The notes under the pieces: model-generated
Database searches by the model: none
What the model was told of the DNA's origin: nothing
What the model saw: the letters and a program-made list of their open reading frames with translations, nothing else
Shown here: in pieces, positions 17,659-26,836 of the stretch
Layout: every line of letters starts with the position of its first letter
How positions within the stretch are numbered: position 1 is the stretch's first letter
Source of the DNA: JBCCDY01 sp039030555
Lineage (GTDB): Bacteria > Bacteroidota > Bacteroidia > Cytophagales > Cyclobacteriaceae
Direction: 5' to 3'
DNA: 64,000 nucleotides
Assembly (NCBI GenBank): GCA_039030555.1
Contig: JBCCDY010000005.1
Span: forward strand, 124,001 to 188,000
Made by a program: the position numbers and the translations under genes

Positions 17659-18504
17659 ATGGCTAAATATTTTATTACAGGCTCAACAGGAACTATAGGA
17701 AAATCAACGGTTGGAGCCCTAATCGAGAAAGGTGAAAAAGTCATAGCTGCTACTCGAAATCCAAAAGAATATCAGCTTGCATCTGAAAACCAGACTAGCG
17801 CTGTTTACTTCGATTACAAAGAACCTGATACATTCAAAGCAGTAAATAAGGCAGATGCTGTCTTTCTTCTTGGACCACCTTTAGATACCTCACTTTTTGA
17901 ACTGGTATCACCCTTTCTGGACTATCTGGAGCAGCATGGCCCAAACAGGGTTGTTTATTTATCAGCTAATGGAATTGAAACCGAAAGTATGCCCTTTCAT
18001 GTTAAAATGGAGCAAAAGCTAAAGGATTCTCAACTCGACTGGACCATTCTCAGGCCGGGCTTCTTTATGCAAAATTTTGGGAATTATGAGCATGAAAATA
18101 TTGAGCAGCGAAAAATAGTATTTGCTCCTGCCGGAGATGGAAAAACTGCCTTCATTTCAACCGTTGATATCGGAGCGGCGGCTGCTTCCGTATTAACGAA
18201 TTCCGGTCATTCCGGTAAGACTTACGTTCTAACGGGTGATAAGCTTTACAGTTATTACGATGCAGCAGAAATGCTTAGTGAAGTTACTGGGGAGACGATC
18301 AGCTATCCTAATCCGGGTAACAAAATGTATCGCTTAGTATTAAAGGATAGTGGTGCCCCTGATTTTATTGCTGAATACATGATTGACATTTATGATCTGA
18401 TTAGAAAAAACAAAGTTGAAAACATATCTGAAGATCTTGAAAATCTGATTGGAAGAAAGCCCGAGAGCTTGAAAGAAGTTCTGATTCGGGATTTTAAAAA
18501 GTAA
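17659..18504 (+). CDS. NmrA-like NAD(P)-binding oxidoreductase
   Basis: A 281-residue atypical short-chain dehydrogenase. The N-terminus FITGSTGTIGKSTVGALIEKG is the TGxTGxxG dinucleotide loop (listed here as ITGSTGTIGKSTVGALIEKG); later NGIETESMPFHVKMEQKLKD and LDWTILRPGFFMQNF are typical of NmrA/quinone oxidoreductase 2-like members, which lack the classical Tyr-x3-Lys active site. It probably reduces quinones or senses NADPH. Divergent from HxlR, its likely regulator; transcript ends at the strong terminator following. Confidence 0.85.
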   Translation: MAKYFITGSTGTIGKSTVGALIEKGEKVIAATRNPKEYQLASENQTSAVYFDYKEPDTFKAVNKADAVFLLGPPLDTSLFELVSPFLDYLEQHGPNRVVYLSANGIETESMPFHVKMEQKLKDSQLDWTILRPGFFMQNFGNYEHENIEQRKIVFAPAGDGKTAFISTVDIGAAAASVLTNSGHSGKTYVLTGDKLYSYYDAAEMLSEVTGETISYPNPGNKMYRLVLKDSGAPDFIAEYMIDIYDLIRKNKVENISEDLENLIGRKPESLKEVLIRDFKK

Positions 18505-18514
18505 TCGGGCTATT

Positions 18515-18547
18515 AAACAAACGATATCTTGAAGATATCGTTTGTTT
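18515..18547. terminator. Bidirectional terminator between convergent genes
   Basis: Perfect 14-bp stem AAACAAACGATATC / GATATCGTTTGTTT with a 5-base loop (TTGAA). T-rich on both strands, it can serve both the NmrA gene and the convergent YdeI-like gene. Confidence 0.85.
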
Positions 18548-18619
18548 TGTCAAATAATTCTTGGAAGACAAAGTTGCAAAAGAGCATTTAGATGTCTTTG
18601 TAGTGGTAAATTAATGGAT

Positions 18620-19198
18620 TTAACTTCCCGGCAGCTTCTCCCCTTTTGCCGATAATTGTACAATTTTATCGATACGGTTTCTCCTTGTTTTGTTAGTTTT
18701 TGATAGCTTAATCCATCGGAGTACAAAACGTTTGCTGGAATCATTAATCTGGTCGAAAAAATCTTTTGCAAATGGTTTTTCAGACAAAGCTTCCTCTAAG
18801 TCCTTCGGTATAATTAGTTGATCTACATCATCCATAAAATTCCATAGTCCAAGAGCTTTGGAATGCTCGATGGATTGAAATCCTGCCTCCTTCATTCGTC
18901 CTTCCTCAATCAATTTAGCCGCTCTCTTTTTATAGGTGCCTGACCAATATTGTGTTTTTCGAGATGAAATAAGTTGCATCGTTCGTTGATCGTCCAGTTT
19001 TCTTCTTATTCCATCGACCCATCCGAAACAGAGTAACTCATCGAGAATTTCTCCTACGGATACATAAGGTGCATTTTCAGCTTTCTTATAAGTGACCAAC
19101 CAAACACTTTCTTCCTGTCCATAGTGATTTTCCAACCATTCGCGAAGTTCCTCTTTTGACTTTACTTCTACTTTATCGAAATGCTCTGTTTTGATCAT
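18620..19198 (-). CDS. YdeI/OmpD-associated family protein
   Basis: A 192-residue soluble protein. The family pattern is clear: EELREWLENHYGQEESVWL near the N-terminus, the core CFGWVDGIRRKLDDQRTMQL, then SRKTQYWSGTYKKRAAKLI, and a C-terminal helical part with FLRWI-type segment (RFVLRWIKLSKTNKTR). In Bacteroidota and Firmicutes the family is linked to resistance to cationic peptides or bacteriocins, but the biochemical activity is not known. Single gene, following the efflux operon with a hairpin between. Confidence 0.82.
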   Translation of the reverse strand: MIKTEHFDKVEVKSKEELREWLENHYGQEESVWLVTYKKAENAPYVSVGEILDELLCFGWVDGIRRKLDDQRTMQLISSRKTQYWSGTYKKRAAKLIEEGRMKEAGFQSIEHSKALGLWNFMDDVDQLIIPKDLEEALSEKPFAKDFFDQINDSSKRFVLRWIKLSKTNKTRRNRIDKIVQLSAKGEKLPGS

Positions 19199-19218
19199 TA
19201 GCTCATAATTTTAGGCAA

Positions 19219-19254
19219 AGACATCCTATCCCGGATCTCCGGGATAGGATGTCT
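19219..19254 (-). terminator. Perfect 16-bp hairpin after TolC gene
   Basis: AGACATCCTATCCCGG / CCGGGATAGGATGTCT with a 4-base loop, 6 bases after the TolC stop. It has no long T run, as is common for Bacteroidota terminators. Its outer arms AGACATCC/GGATGTCT recur in hairpins at 26798 and 63266. Confidence 0.75.
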
Positions 19255-19260
19255 AAACTC

Positions 19261-20607
19261 TTATATCGTTAGTAGTCTACCCTTTAAAGCCTCCAGGCGT
19301 AAGGAGGTTTTCATAATGTCTGCCTTAAGATTATTGATGGTAACCTCTGCATTCAGTAAAGCATTTTGTGCGTCGCGAAGATCAAGAGAAGTTTCTTTCC
19401 CATTGTAAAAACGTTCTTCCGTCCTCGTATAACTTTCCCTGAATGTATCGATATTCTCTTCCTCCCTGGCTAATTGAGCATTCAATAAGTTCAGGTTGTT
19501 CTGTTCCTTAACAGCTTCAGCCAATATTCGATCTTCTGTCTGCTGTTTCCGGTATTGACTGGCTTCCTGGTTTAATCTGGCCTGCTGGATATTTCTATTT
19601 GTGCGACCACCTGAAAATAAGTTATACCGCAGCCCGACACCAAGAGTGAAGCCTCGAGTCTGTAATTCAGCTAATTGCTGAAGATCATTCTCCTGATCAA
19701 AATAATTGTAATTGGCGAATGCATTGATTTTCGGTAAGCGATCAGCCTCATTAAGCTGTATTTGTTGATCTGCAATTTTGACTCCGAGACGTTCGAGCTG
19801 AATTTCAGGGTTATCAGAACGTACATCATCCTTGAGTTGTTCCAAGGGCTGCAGTGCAGGCGGTTGATAGGTCACAGAAACCCGGTATCTGGTTTCCGCA
19901 TCCAAACCGATCAAAAAATTCAAATCCCTTTTCAGGTTATTTTTAGCAACCAATACCTGATCCAGAGCAGTCAAATCTTGGTTGAGGTCCGTCTTGGCTC
20001 TTAAAACAGCTAAACCGGTAACCCTTCCAAACTGAAGTTGGTCTTCTACTCTTTTCAGGCGATCTTCTCCAATCCTGACATTCTTTTCAAGTAATTCCTC
20101 CTGGCTCTGGAGCTTAGCGATCTCCAGAAAAAGATCAGAGACAGTCACGATGGTTTGATTAATTAATGCCTGCTGTTGGAGATAGGCCTGATCACGTTGA
20201 TCTTTGATGATCTCATACCGGTATTTTCCAGTGAACCCCCCCAGTAATACATAATCAGCCTGTAAGGTTGCTGTGTACGTAGTAGTTGCTGCCGAGCCAT
20301 CGCTAAAACTAGCAGTTGGAGGATTTTCCTGAAACGTTCTGATTGTTCCATCGATATCATTATTTTGATATTCTGCACTTCCCAATAAGCTTATGGTAGG
20401 AAGCAGATCAGCATTCGCAGGGTAAACATTGCTTTCGGCAATTTCCACTATTTTTTCTTCGATACGGATCGACTGATTATTTTCCAGAGCTAATGCAATC
20501 GCTTCCTCCAATGTTAGCGTTTCCATTTGCTGGGACGTTGCTTGAGCTTCACTCCTCCAGGGAGTGAGTGTACTCAAGAGAGTTAGAACTGAAATAATAT
20601 ACTTCAT
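19261..20607 (-). CDS. TolC-family outer membrane efflux protein
   Basis: A 448-residue outer membrane channel subunit, the exit duct of an RND pump. It has a signal peptide (YIISVLTLLSTLTPWRSEAQ) and the two-repeat TolC layout: TLEEAIALALENNQSIRIEE, with long helical segments, and the repeated counterpart near the C-terminus (QQARLNQEASQYRKQQTEDR, then FYNGKETSLDLRDAQNALLN). Usual length for the family. Last gene of the operon TetR-cyclase-adaptor-RND-TolC, starting 4 bases after the RND stop; followed by a hairpin terminator. Confidence 0.92.
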   Translation of the reverse strand: MKYIISVLTLLSTLTPWRSEAQATSQQMETLTLEEAIALALENNQSIRIEEKIVEIAESNVYPANADLLPTISLLGSAEYQNNDIDGTIRTFQENPPTASFSDGSAATTTYTATLQADYVLLGGFTGKYRYEIIKDQRDQAYLQQQALINQTIVTVSDLFLEIAKLQSQEELLEKNVRIGEDRLKRVEDQLQFGRVTGLAVLRAKTDLNQDLTALDQVLVAKNNLKRDLNFLIGLDAETRYRVSVTYQPPALQPLEQLKDDVRSDNPEIQLERLGVKIADQQIQLNEADRLPKINAFANYNYFDQENDLQQLAELQTRGFTLGVGLRYNLFSGGRTNRNIQQARLNQEASQYRKQQTEDRILAEAVKEQNNLNLLNAQLAREEENIDTFRESYTRTEERFYNGKETSLDLRDAQNALLNAEVTINNLKADIMKTSLRLEALKGRLLTI

Positions 20608-20611
20608 GAGA

Positions 20612-23600
20612 TTATGCTAATTGATTTGCACGCTCCTGTAATTCAACATCAACTGAAGTAGCAGTAGCGTCCTTAATACCCTTAATTTTTTTGTAATAGA
20701 ATTTCTTGAAGTTTACCAAACTGATCAGTATCGATGGTAGAAAGATCAGGGTGAGTACCATTCCGAAGATTAACCCATAGCTGATCGCGATGGCTGTAGG
20801 TTTCAGGAACTGCGCACTTACGGAATTATTGAGCAGAAGTGGCGCTAATCCAAAGACGGTGGTAATGGTTGTTAGCACGATCGGACGGAAACGCGAAACT
20901 GCTGCTTCCTTCAAGGCTTCAATAGCCGTTTTACCCTTGAGGATCAATTCGTTATAAGTACTGACTAAAACGAGTCCGTTATTGATCAATATACCCCATA
21001 GGGCAATCATACCCAGTATGGAGAAAATACTTACAGGCACATTATGCACAAAAGAACCCCATGCAACCCCGATATAAGCAAAAGGCAGCATAGCCAGGAT
21101 AGCCAGAGTTTTTGTTAAGGAACGGTAATTGACAAGTACAACGGTAATAATCAGAATAAATACGACCATAGAAGGCCCCTGACTGCTCTCCTGAGTCTCA
21201 GAAGAGAGCCTGGCTTCTCCTTCAAGAGTATATCGGATATTGGGAAATTTTTGCTGAAGATCAGCCAGAATAGAGGTTTCCGTTTCTGCCAGCACACTCG
21301 GTACCGAAACCAGAAGGTTTTCCACGTCAGCTTCTACTCTGATCTCCCGAATACCACTTTGATGATTGATCTCTCTTACCCCTTCGGTCTCTCTGAACTC
21401 TGCGATTTCTCCAATTGGAAAGCTGGCCCCATTTGGAGTGAAAAAGCGAACATCCTCTAACTGATCAAGGCTTCTGCGGTCAGCTTCGTCATAACGTAAC
21501 CAGATTTTGATCTCCTCGTCACCACGCTGTAAGCTTTGGGCTTCCAGTCCGAAGAAACCTTTTCGGATTTGGTTAAACACCTCCGATTCCGATAGCCCCA
21601 GGAATTTAGCTTGTGGAGTCAGTTCCATGCTAAGTTCCGGCATTCCTTGCTTATCCGTATCTGTAACATCCTTCAGATCAGATCGATTTTCGAGATAGGA
21701 ACGCAACAGTGATTTCGCTTCACGAAGATTTTCAAGATCATTACTCAAAAGTGCTATAGAAACAGGTTTACCGAATACCGCGATACTGCCATAAGAGAGG
21801 TTCGTGGCTTCCGGAATCGGCCCCACTTCTTTGCGAATGCGATCCGCAATTTCAAAAGATAGGATTCCACGCCGATCCCCTTCCATCATATAAATATTTA
21901 TAAGCCCTTCATCACTGTTCGGCCCTAGCACACGTTCTGTATACTTAATAACATCTTCTCCATCTTCCCGAAGGCCAGTGTAGTATTCATTCACCTTTTT
22001 TATGGCTTCCTCAATCTTCAGGAGTTTTTCATTAGTAATACTTTCATCGGTTCCTAAGGGGAGTTCAATTTTAGCAGTGATCAAATCCTGATCGATGGTA
22101 GGAAAAAAGGTACTTTTAATCGTACCTGAGCTTACGGCCATAACCGTGGCAACCATAATAACAAGAACTGACACAATACCTATTGCGGGATACTTCACAA
22201 AGAAATTGATCACCTTTTTGTAGAATTTATCTCTAAACAGTAATAAAGAGTTATTCGTTTTTTGAGTGATCTTCCAAGGCTTATCGTCTTTCTTCAATGC
22301 TTTGGAACGAGCGATGTGCACCGGTAGGATCAACATACTTTCAATCAGAGCGATAAGCAGGGTAGCACAAACCACAAAAGAGATATCTGAAAAGTAATCG
22401 CCTAATTGCCCATCTAAAAAGAAGAACAGGGAGAAGGCCAGTGCCGTAGTTGAAAGAGAAGCCACAATAGCTGGAATAACCTCAATAGTTCCTTTGATAG
22501 CCGCTATCAGTGGGCTTTCGCCATTTACAAAACGCTGATAGATATTCTCTGCGACCACGACTCCATCATCCACAATAATTCCTAAGACAACGATGGTTCC
22601 GAATAGGGATACCTGATTGATGGTTAGGTCGTAAAAATTAGACAATACAAACATTCCCAGTAGTGCCACTGGAATTTTAAAGGCTACCCAAAAGGCAATA
22701 CGCGGATGCAGGAATAGTCCCAATACGATTAACACAAGTAATATTCCCTGCCACGCATTGTTTTGTAAAGTTCCAATAGCCTCATTTAAAGAGATGCTTT
22801 TATCCTCTATGATTTCCGCCTGAACAGAGCTGTTAGACTCATTGAAAGCGTTAAGATAATTGGCTACATAAGTGGCATTTTCAATAATATCTTCTTCTGA
22901 ACGACTGAATATCTTAATGATCACCGCTGATTCGCCATTTACAAAGGTTTTATCGGGCTTATCCGCAAATTGGTTGTGAACGGTAGAAATATCTTCCAAT
23001 CGAATGATCTTTCCATCTTCAGTAGCTTTGATCACAATATCACGTAAGCCTTTGGCTTCATACTCGCGGTTGTTTAATCGAAGCAAAATATTCTGCGCTC
23101 CGGTCTCTAATTCTCCACCCGAAGCCTTGATATTTTCCCGCTGAATAGCAGCGCTTACCTCATCAAATGTTATTTGATATCTTCTGAGATCACGTTCTCT
23201 AAAACGCACTTCAATCTCTTCTTCGGGATAACCGGAGACGGTAATCTGCGATAACTTTGGTGATAATAGGAGTTCGTCTTTAATGGTTTTGGCATAGTCT
23301 TTCAATGCCAATCGACCTATATCACCGATGAGACCAATAGTCATCGTATAATTCAAGATCTCTTCTTTGAAGATCTGAGGATTCTCTACATTCGGAGGAA
23401 ATGTCGTGATTCTATCGACCGCGTTCGTAACATCTTGTAAAACCTCATTTGGATCGGCCGAATCAATAATTTCTACCCGAACATTAGCAAAACTCTCCTG
23501 AGAAGAGCTGGTAATTCTACGTATACCCTTCAGACCTTCCAGTTGATCTTCAATTTTATTGACGACATCCTGTTCCAGTTCTTCAGGTGATGCCCCCCGA

Positions 23601-23755
23601 TAAACAACGCTTACGCTTATGAAACTTACTGGTTCATCCGGTAAAAAGTTGGACCGCATGCTTACCACGGTCATTAGGCCAAGCACTACGATCAAACCCA
23701 CAAAAATATTGCTCAAAGCCGGTTTTTGGCTTAGATACTCTATAATCCCTTTCAT
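20612..23755 (-). CDS. RND efflux pump inner membrane permease (AcrB/HAE-type)
   Basis: A 1047-residue proton-driven pump subunit. It has the two-fold layout of 12 helices and two large periplasmic loops. The N-terminal loop includes ISVSVVYRGASPEELEQDVV; helix 4 carries the proton-relay Asp pair in VVLGIIVDDGVVVAENIYQR; the C-terminal half has WGILINNGLVLVSTYNELIL and ALKEAAVSRFRPIVLTTITT. Substrates are expected to be drugs or lipophilic compounds; the heavy-metal (CzcA) motif was not seen. The start overlaps the adaptor stop by one base (TGATG), so the two are translationally coupled. Confidence 0.94.
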   Translation of the reverse strand: MKGIIEYLSQKPALSNIFVGLIVVLGLMTVVSMRSNFLPDEPVSFISVSVVYRGASPEELEQDVVNKIEDQLEGLKGIRRITSSSQESFANVRVEIIDSADPNEVLQDVTNAVDRITTFPPNVENPQIFKEEILNYTMTIGLIGDIGRLALKDYAKTIKDELLLSPKLSQITVSGYPEEEIEVRFRERDLRRYQITFDEVSAAIQRENIKASGGELETGAQNILLRLNNREYEAKGLRDIVIKATEDGKIIRLEDISTVHNQFADKPDKTFVNGESAVIIKIFSRSEEDIIENATYVANYLNAFNESNSSVQAEIIEDKSISLNEAIGTLQNNAWQGILLVLIVLGLFLHPRIAFWVAFKIPVALLGMFVLSNFYDLTINQVSLFGTIVVLGIIVDDGVVVAENIYQRFVNGESPLIAAIKGTIEVIPAIVASLSTTALAFSLFFFLDGQLGDYFSDISFVVCATLLIALIESMLILPVHIARSKALKKDDKPWKITQKTNNSLLLFRDKFYKKVINFFVKYPAIGIVSVLVIMVATVMAVSSGTIKSTFFPTIDQDLITAKIELPLGTDESITNEKLLKIEEAIKKVNEYYTGLREDGEDVIKYTERVLGPNSDEGLINIYMMEGDRRGILSFEIADRIRKEVGPIPEATNLSYGSIAVFGKPVSIALLSNDLENLREAKSLLRSYLENRSDLKDVTDTDKQGMPELSMELTPQAKFLGLSESEVFNQIRKGFFGLEAQSLQRGDEEIKIWLRYDEADRRSLDQLEDVRFFTPNGASFPIGEIAEFRETEGVREINHQSGIREIRVEADVENLLVSVPSVLAETETSILADLQQKFPNIRYTLEGEARLSSETQESSQGPSMVVFILIITVVLVNYRSLTKTLAILAMLPFAYIGVAWGSFVHNVPVSIFSILGMIALWGILINNGLVLVSTYNELILKGKTAIEALKEAAVSRFRPIVLTTITTVFGLAPLLLNNSVSAQFLKPTAIAISYGLIFGMVLTLIFLPSILISLVNFKKFYYKKIKGIKDATATSVDVELQERANQLA

Positions 23756-24918
23756 CAGTTTGCGATTTTTAATCCTGCCACCGGACGGTCAAATATTTCT
23801 GTAATGAGTTGATCACCGGACTTTAAACCAGCTACAACAATAGAATCCCGGGTAGCAAATAGTACGTCAACTTCTTTCTTAATGATAGTATTCTCATTCA
23901 GGATGTGTACATTTTCGTCTCTGGTCAGAAGAACTTTATTGATGGTTACTGCATTCTCATATCCATTCAGTCTTACTTTTCCTTCCAGGTACATTCCTGA
24001 TTTCAGTGCCGGATCGGTGACACTTAAATAAACGGGAATATTCTGCGTAGAAGGGTCAACAATATTATTCTTTCTGGAAACATGTGCAGTAAAGGATCGA
24101 TTTAATTCACGACTGAAAAACTCAATCTCCTGCCCTATTTTAAGAAGTTCTCCCAGGCGTAAGCTAGCACCAGCTTCGATTTCAAAACTTCGGTCGCTTA
24201 TGTAGGTGCCGAGGGCCTGGCCTGGATTTACCAACCCACCTTTATCGACTAAAGCATCGGATATGGAACCATTAAACGGGGCTGAAATGGTGTATTTTGT
24301 TAGGCGTTCTTCCTGTGCTTTAATACTGAAGTAAGTGGTGTATATTTCGTTAGAAGTTACAAAATAGCGCTCCGACTCTGATTTTGTTTCAGGGAGTTTG
24401 GGTAAAGGATCACCTGAACGATACTTTTGGATGTAGCCTAACCACTGCTCATAATTGTCTGGATAATCTGCCTTGAGATCTGGCATCATAGCTGTTAGAA
24501 TATTTAGGAAAGCACTTTTTTGAGCCTCCAGATTCAAGGTGAATTCACGGCTATCGATTTGAAGCAGGGTTTGACCGGCATCAAAATGATTTCCTGCTTT
24601 GAAGGGTTTAACTCCTTCCATAATTCTACCCTGAACCTCGGCGACTAATTGTGTAGAGTTCTTAGGAACAACCCTACCGGAAATACTTGCATAATTAGAT
24701 ACTTCTTTCGGCTTTACTTCAGTGATCTTGAGGTCATTTTTCCTAATGACGGGAATAGTACTTTCCGTTTTTGGACTGGTCTCTGCTATTTCCTCTTGAT
24801 TTTCCACTCCTTTTTCACTGGAACAGGAAACAAGAAAACCTATAAAGAAAAGCCAAAGGATTCCTCTTGCTATGGAATTTCGATGATAAGATTTAGTGTA
24901 CATGAACATGATTTTCAA
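23755..24918 (-). CDS. RND efflux periplasmic adaptor (membrane fusion) lipoprotein
   Basis: A 387-residue adaptor linking the RND pump to TolC. N-terminal signal with lipobox (LWLFFIGFLVSCSSEKG), then beta-barrel and lipoyl halves (SISGRVVPKNSTQLVAEVQG and FKAGNHFDAGQTLLQIDS), a hairpin region shorter than in AcrA (about residues 130-190), the second lipoyl half (YTISAPFNGSISDALVDKGG), and a C-terminal beta domain. Two ATGs lie near the start (24918 and 24906, then 24900); a basic region precedes the hydrophobic core in each case. First structural gene after the cyclase. Confidence 0.9.
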   Translation of the reverse strand: MKIMFMYTKSYHRNSIARGILWLFFIGFLVSCSSEKGVENQEEIAETSPKTESTIPVIRKNDLKITEVKPKEVSNYASISGRVVPKNSTQLVAEVQGRIMEGVKPFKAGNHFDAGQTLLQIDSREFTLNLEAQKSAFLNILTAMMPDLKADYPDNYEQWLGYIQKYRSGDPLPKLPETKSESERYFVTSNEIYTTYFSIKAQEERLTKYTISAPFNGSISDALVDKGGLVNPGQALGTYISDRSFEIEAGASLRLGELLKIGQEIEFFSRELNRSFTAHVSRKNNIVDPSTQNIPVYLSVTDPALKSGMYLEGKVRLNGYENAVTINKVLLTRDENVHILNENTIIKKEVDVLFATRDSIVVAGLKSGDQLITEIFDRPVAGLKIAN

Positions 24919-24943
24919 TTTTGAACTGTTTTAGATTTTAGTA

Positions 24944-26023
24944 TTAACTTTTACTTATTGTTATATATTCTTGATTAAATGATTGATCCAGGTGATAGAG
25001 ATGAATGAGATGGCGTTTCCCATTCAAAGAAATATTTGGCCTATACACATATCGATCCTGATAGCTTAATGGGAGTATTTTCCATACGGTTTCGCTGAGC
25101 ACAAGATCAGTCTGAAGTTTCTTGCATGCCGTCAACATTCTTGATGCGGTATTTAAGACATCTCCATGAAAGGCCTGATGGATGATTCCTGATCCAAGTT
25201 CAGCATGGGTGACGTTACCGCCATGTATTGAACATTTGAATGTAGGTTGCATGCCGTAAAGAGACAGAAAGTGAGCATCTATTTTTAGAAGCTCTTCCTT
25301 AAATCGTTCAAACAACTGTATGGATTGAATGGTGAGTTCTGTTCGCCCTAAATCCCAATAAACGATTACCTCATCTCCTACGTACTGATAAATGTGTAGG
25401 CCCTCCCTTGTTTTTAACAGCTCATCCAGAAGTTCAAAACAACTTTTGATTAGTTCGCTATACTGTTTATTGGTGATTTTTTCAGCTATGGTAGTAGAAT
25501 GGTTCAGATCGATGAACATAAATCCCAACTCCACTTGCCTGGATTTCAATTTCAATCTGGATAACAATTGAAATAGGCTATATGAAATACCGAGCCTTCC
25601 ATTGAGATTATACAAACCCACAATGGCCAGACTTAACAAATGATGATAAATCAATAAGGAAAGACTAATTCCGGAAGTACTAAGCAGTATAAGTTCGTTT
25701 AGTATATGCTCCCCGTGAATCAGAAAGTTAAGTAGTGTAAAAGCTAATATGAAATAGATGGAGCTTGTAATCGCCTGAATACCAAGTGCTATAAAACCGT
25801 TTCCAATATTTCTAGAAAGGAATTCATGGATCTTAGAACGATGTAGCACAAAACATAAAAATCCTAAAGCAGTCGACATATTGACGAACCACCAAAAGGT
25901 TGAGAATGAGTAACATCCTTGTATCCATTTAGTAGCTTCACCATCACTGCCCAGATACCACATCAGGAAGTAACAGTTGATTCCAACGAGATAGATACTT
26001 ATGATCGTTATAAAATGATTCAT
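24944..26023 (-). CDS. Membrane-anchored class III adenylate/guanylate cyclase in efflux operon
   Basis: About 359 residues from the ATG at 26023 (a GTG at 26047 is possible but overlaps the operator). The N-terminal 150 residues form four or five transmembrane helices. The catalytic domain starts near residue 175 with FMFIDLNHSTTIAE (first metal Asp), then IYQYVGDEVIVYWD (second metal Asp), FKCSIHGGNVTHAE (purine-binding Lys) and FHGDVLNTASRM (Asp and transition-state Asn-Arg), so all key residues for an adenylate cyclase appear present. Sits between the TetR regulator and the pump genes on one strand, 25 bases before the adaptor, so it is probably co-expressed with them. Whether it makes cAMP is inferred. 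Confidence 0.85.
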   Translation of the reverse strand: MNHFITIISIYLVGINCYFLMWYLGSDGEATKWIQGCYSFSTFWWFVNMSTALGFLCFVLHRSKIHEFLSRNIGNGFIALGIQAITSSIYFILAFTLLNFLIHGEHILNELILLSTSGISLSLLIYHHLLSLAIVGLYNLNGRLGISYSLFQLLSRLKLKSRQVELGFMFIDLNHSTTIAEKITNKQYSELIKSCFELLDELLKTREGLHIYQYVGDEVIVYWDLGRTELTIQSIQLFERFKEELLKIDAHFLSLYGMQPTFKCSIHGGNVTHAELGSGIIHQAFHGDVLNTASRMLTACKKLQTDLVLSETVWKILPLSYQDRYVYRPNISLNGKRHLIHLYHLDQSFNQEYITISKS

Positions 26024-26033
26024 TTTAATTAAA

Positions 26034-26046
26034 TGACTATCAGTCA
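26034..26046. promoter_or_regulatory. Candidate TetR operator, copy 1 (before cyclase)
   Basis: TGACTATCAGTCA, inverted repeat TGACT/AGTCA around ATC. It is identical to the copy before tetR at 26685, lies between the tetR stop and the cyclase ATG, and would block transcription or translation of the downstream operon when bound. Confidence 0.6.
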
Positions 26047-26065
26047 CTTTTAGGATAAATTTTTT

Positions 26066-26677
26066 TTAAGGCTTAATTCCCTCGGTTATCATATTCGCAA
26101 AAGTTTCTACCATTTGCTTTGTACTAATCTCATGGTGGTTTTTCAACATATGTTTCTTTGATTCAACAAATTGCACCACCCCTACATTAGAAGCCCACGC
26201 GATGTAGGTTAATATATGAGGATCCAAATTCTTTCTGATTTCACCTACGTCCTGACCCTCCTCAACCAATTTTACAACGAAATCAGTTAAATCATAGCTG
26301 ATGTTTAAATAACCCTGGATCTGTATATCAAACTCCGGTCTTTCCATATAAGAAATAAGGTCACTGTATGCCGGATACTTCAGTGTATAATCATAATGCG
26401 AATAACAAATGGCTTTTATTTTATCTATATATGATGCTTTTGCAGCGACGGCTTCCCGAAATGTATTATCTAGGAGTTTAATGGCTTTTGCTCCTAGTTC
26501 CGCCAGCATTTCATCTTTATTCTTGTAATAATTATATATTGTTCCTTTTGCAATTCCTGCTTTTTCAATGACTTGATCTATTGTAAACCGATCAATACCA
26601 ACCTCTAGCAATACGAGGTCTGCCGCAGCAATAATCTGCGTTTTTCTGGATTCTGGTGTTGAATGTCGAGCAGCCAT
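26066..26677 (-). CDS. TetR-family transcriptional repressor of efflux operon
   Basis: A 203-residue regulator. The N-terminal helix-turn-helix is typical: STPESRKTQIIAAADLVLLE, FTIDQVIEKAGIAKGTIYNY, YKNKDEMLAELGAKAI. The C-terminal ligand-binding helices follow. It heads the RND operon on the same strand, with identical palindromes upstream of itself and before the next gene, so autoregulation and repression of the pump are likely, relieved by a pump substrate. Confidence 0.9.
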   Translation of the reverse strand: MAARHSTPESRKTQIIAAADLVLLEVGIDRFTIDQVIEKAGIAKGTIYNYYKNKDEMLAELGAKAIKLLDNTFREAVAAKASYIDKIKAICYSHYDYTLKYPAYSDLISYMERPEFDIQIQGYLNISYDLTDFVVKLVEEGQDVGEIRKNLDPHILTYIAWASNVGVVQFVESKKHMLKNHHEISTKQMVETFANMITEGIKP

Positions 26678-26684
26678 TTATAAT

Positions 26685-26697
26685 TGACTATCAGTCA
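26685..26697. promoter_or_regulatory. Candidate TetR operator, copy 2 (before tetR)
   Basis: TGACTATCAGTCA again, 8 bases upstream of the tetR ATG. The exact repetition of a 13-bp palindrome at both possible control points of one operon supports a specific site. Confidence 0.6.
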
Positions 26698-26797
26698 TTT
26701 TTTAGTTTCTTAACTCTGATTAGTTTCATAAGGTTTTAAAAAAATCACTTTTATTGTTACTGATCTTGTTATCATCTTCCCTTTTTAAACTTTTTGT

Positions 26798-26830
26798 AGA
26801 CATCCGATATCTCAAAGTTATCGGATGTCT
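26798..26830 (-). terminator. Perfect 12-bp hairpin after 26837 gene
   Basis: AGACATCCGATA / TATCGGATGTCT with a 9-base loop, just after the stop of the minus-strand gene. It shares its outer arms with the hairpins at 19219 and 63266. No T run on the minus strand. Confidence 0.65.
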
Positions 26831-26836
26831 GGTTAG

